Of a stretch of DNA of 64,000 bases, positions 63,891-64,000 are shown one piece after another. How positions within the stretch are numbered: the stretch's first letter is position 1; every line of letters starts with the position of its first letter. The notes below the pieces were generated by a model that saw only the letters and a list, made by a program, of their open reading frames with translations, ran no database searches and was not told where the DNA came from. Origin of the DNA: G965237725 sp965237725 (GTDB taxonomy: Bacteria; Pseudomonadota; Gammaproteobacteria; Arenicellales; Poriferihabitantaceae); the NCBI GenBank assembly GCA_965237725.1, contig OZ250151.1, positions 682,001 to 746,000 of the forward strand. Reading direction: 5' to 3'. A program made the position numbers and the translations under genes.

Positions 63891-64000
63891 ATGTCAGACC
63901 GTTTTAGCGGTGTAGTTAAGTGGTTCGATAACCGTAAAGGTTATGGCTTTATCCAGCGAGATGAAGCTGGGGACGATGTGTTCGTGCATTTTCGGGAAAT
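63891..64000 (+). CDS. Cold-shock protein (CspA family), 3'-partial
   Basis: The ATG at 63891 has a strong cggagg at 63877-63882. The visible 36 residues carry the cold-shock RNA-binding motifs KWFDNRKGYGFIQRDE and DVFVHF. The gene runs off the right edge. Such proteins bind RNA or single-stranded DNA and prevent secondary structure. The phrase GDDVFVHF and start layout are typical, so the call is firm despite truncation. Confidence 0.93.
   Translation, partial: MSDRFSGVVKWFDNRKGYGFIQRDEAGDDVFVHFRE

Noticed and set aside
1..64000. tRNA or rRNA genes
   Set aside because: No stretch with conserved tRNA arms or rRNA signatures was recognised by eye; a covariance-model scan would be needed to exclude them fully.

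Overview
The window reads as chromosomal DNA of a Gram-negative gammaproteobacterium of moderate G+C. This rests on the smc-zipA-ligA cluster, the mlaFEDCB lipid-transport operon followed by an ibaG-type BolA gene, xseB-ispA-dxs beside parE, and the fadI-fadJ pair. The genus cannot be named from the sequence alone.

Layout. 1-3.8 kb: surface-polysaccharide genes (a glycosyltransferase running off the left edge, an asparagine synthase, UDP-glucuronate decarboxylase). 4-7.4 kb: thioredoxin reductase, an Smr-domain protein, a PP2C-like phosphatase, an AlkB-like dioxygenase and a glutaredoxin-like protein. 7.4-14.9 kb: ligA, zipA and smc on the minus strand. 15.2-23.1 kb: a DUF4124-like protein, lgt, a YyaL-type thioredoxin-domain protein, trmB, fadI and fadJ. 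23.1-27.7 kb: two paralogous arylsulfotransferase-like propeller proteins and a GT-C-like membrane protein. 50.9-64 kb: cupin, rhodanese, grxD, ibaG, mlaBCDEF, a MoxR/DUF58 pair, dxs, ispA, xseB, parE and the start of a cold-shock gene.

The stretch from about 28 to 50.9 kb is an accessory island. It opens with eight tandem genes for small secreted proteins of about 105-120 aa that share one C-terminal motif, plus a decayed ninth copy. An Rhs system follows. Its N-terminal part and its YD-repeat core sit in two adjacent ORFs, each with its own Sec signal. Two more Rhs core copies lie downstream, both cut at the 5' end and each joined to a different C-terminal domain and a small membrane protein (probable toxin/immunity cassettes). 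Between and after them lie orphan fragments, a two-gene insert encoding a chimeric amino-acid-binding protein, a TIR-like/RipA-like gene pair that looks like a defence module, an IS1111-type IS110 element with a possible bridge-RNA region, and a 1194-aa TPR protein. A 43-bp perfect palindrome occurs twice, each time next to an Rhs fragment.

Two copies of a roughly 165-bp inverted-repeat element (MITE-like) lie at about 0.9 kb and 55.8 kb, outside the island. In both cases the element supplies the stop codon of the neighbouring minus-strand gene. I recognised no tRNA, rRNA or CRISPR array. No VgrG, PAAR or type VI secretion gene is present, so the Rhs proteins here are more likely exported by Sec. 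All functional statements come from reading motifs by eye; no database search was run.
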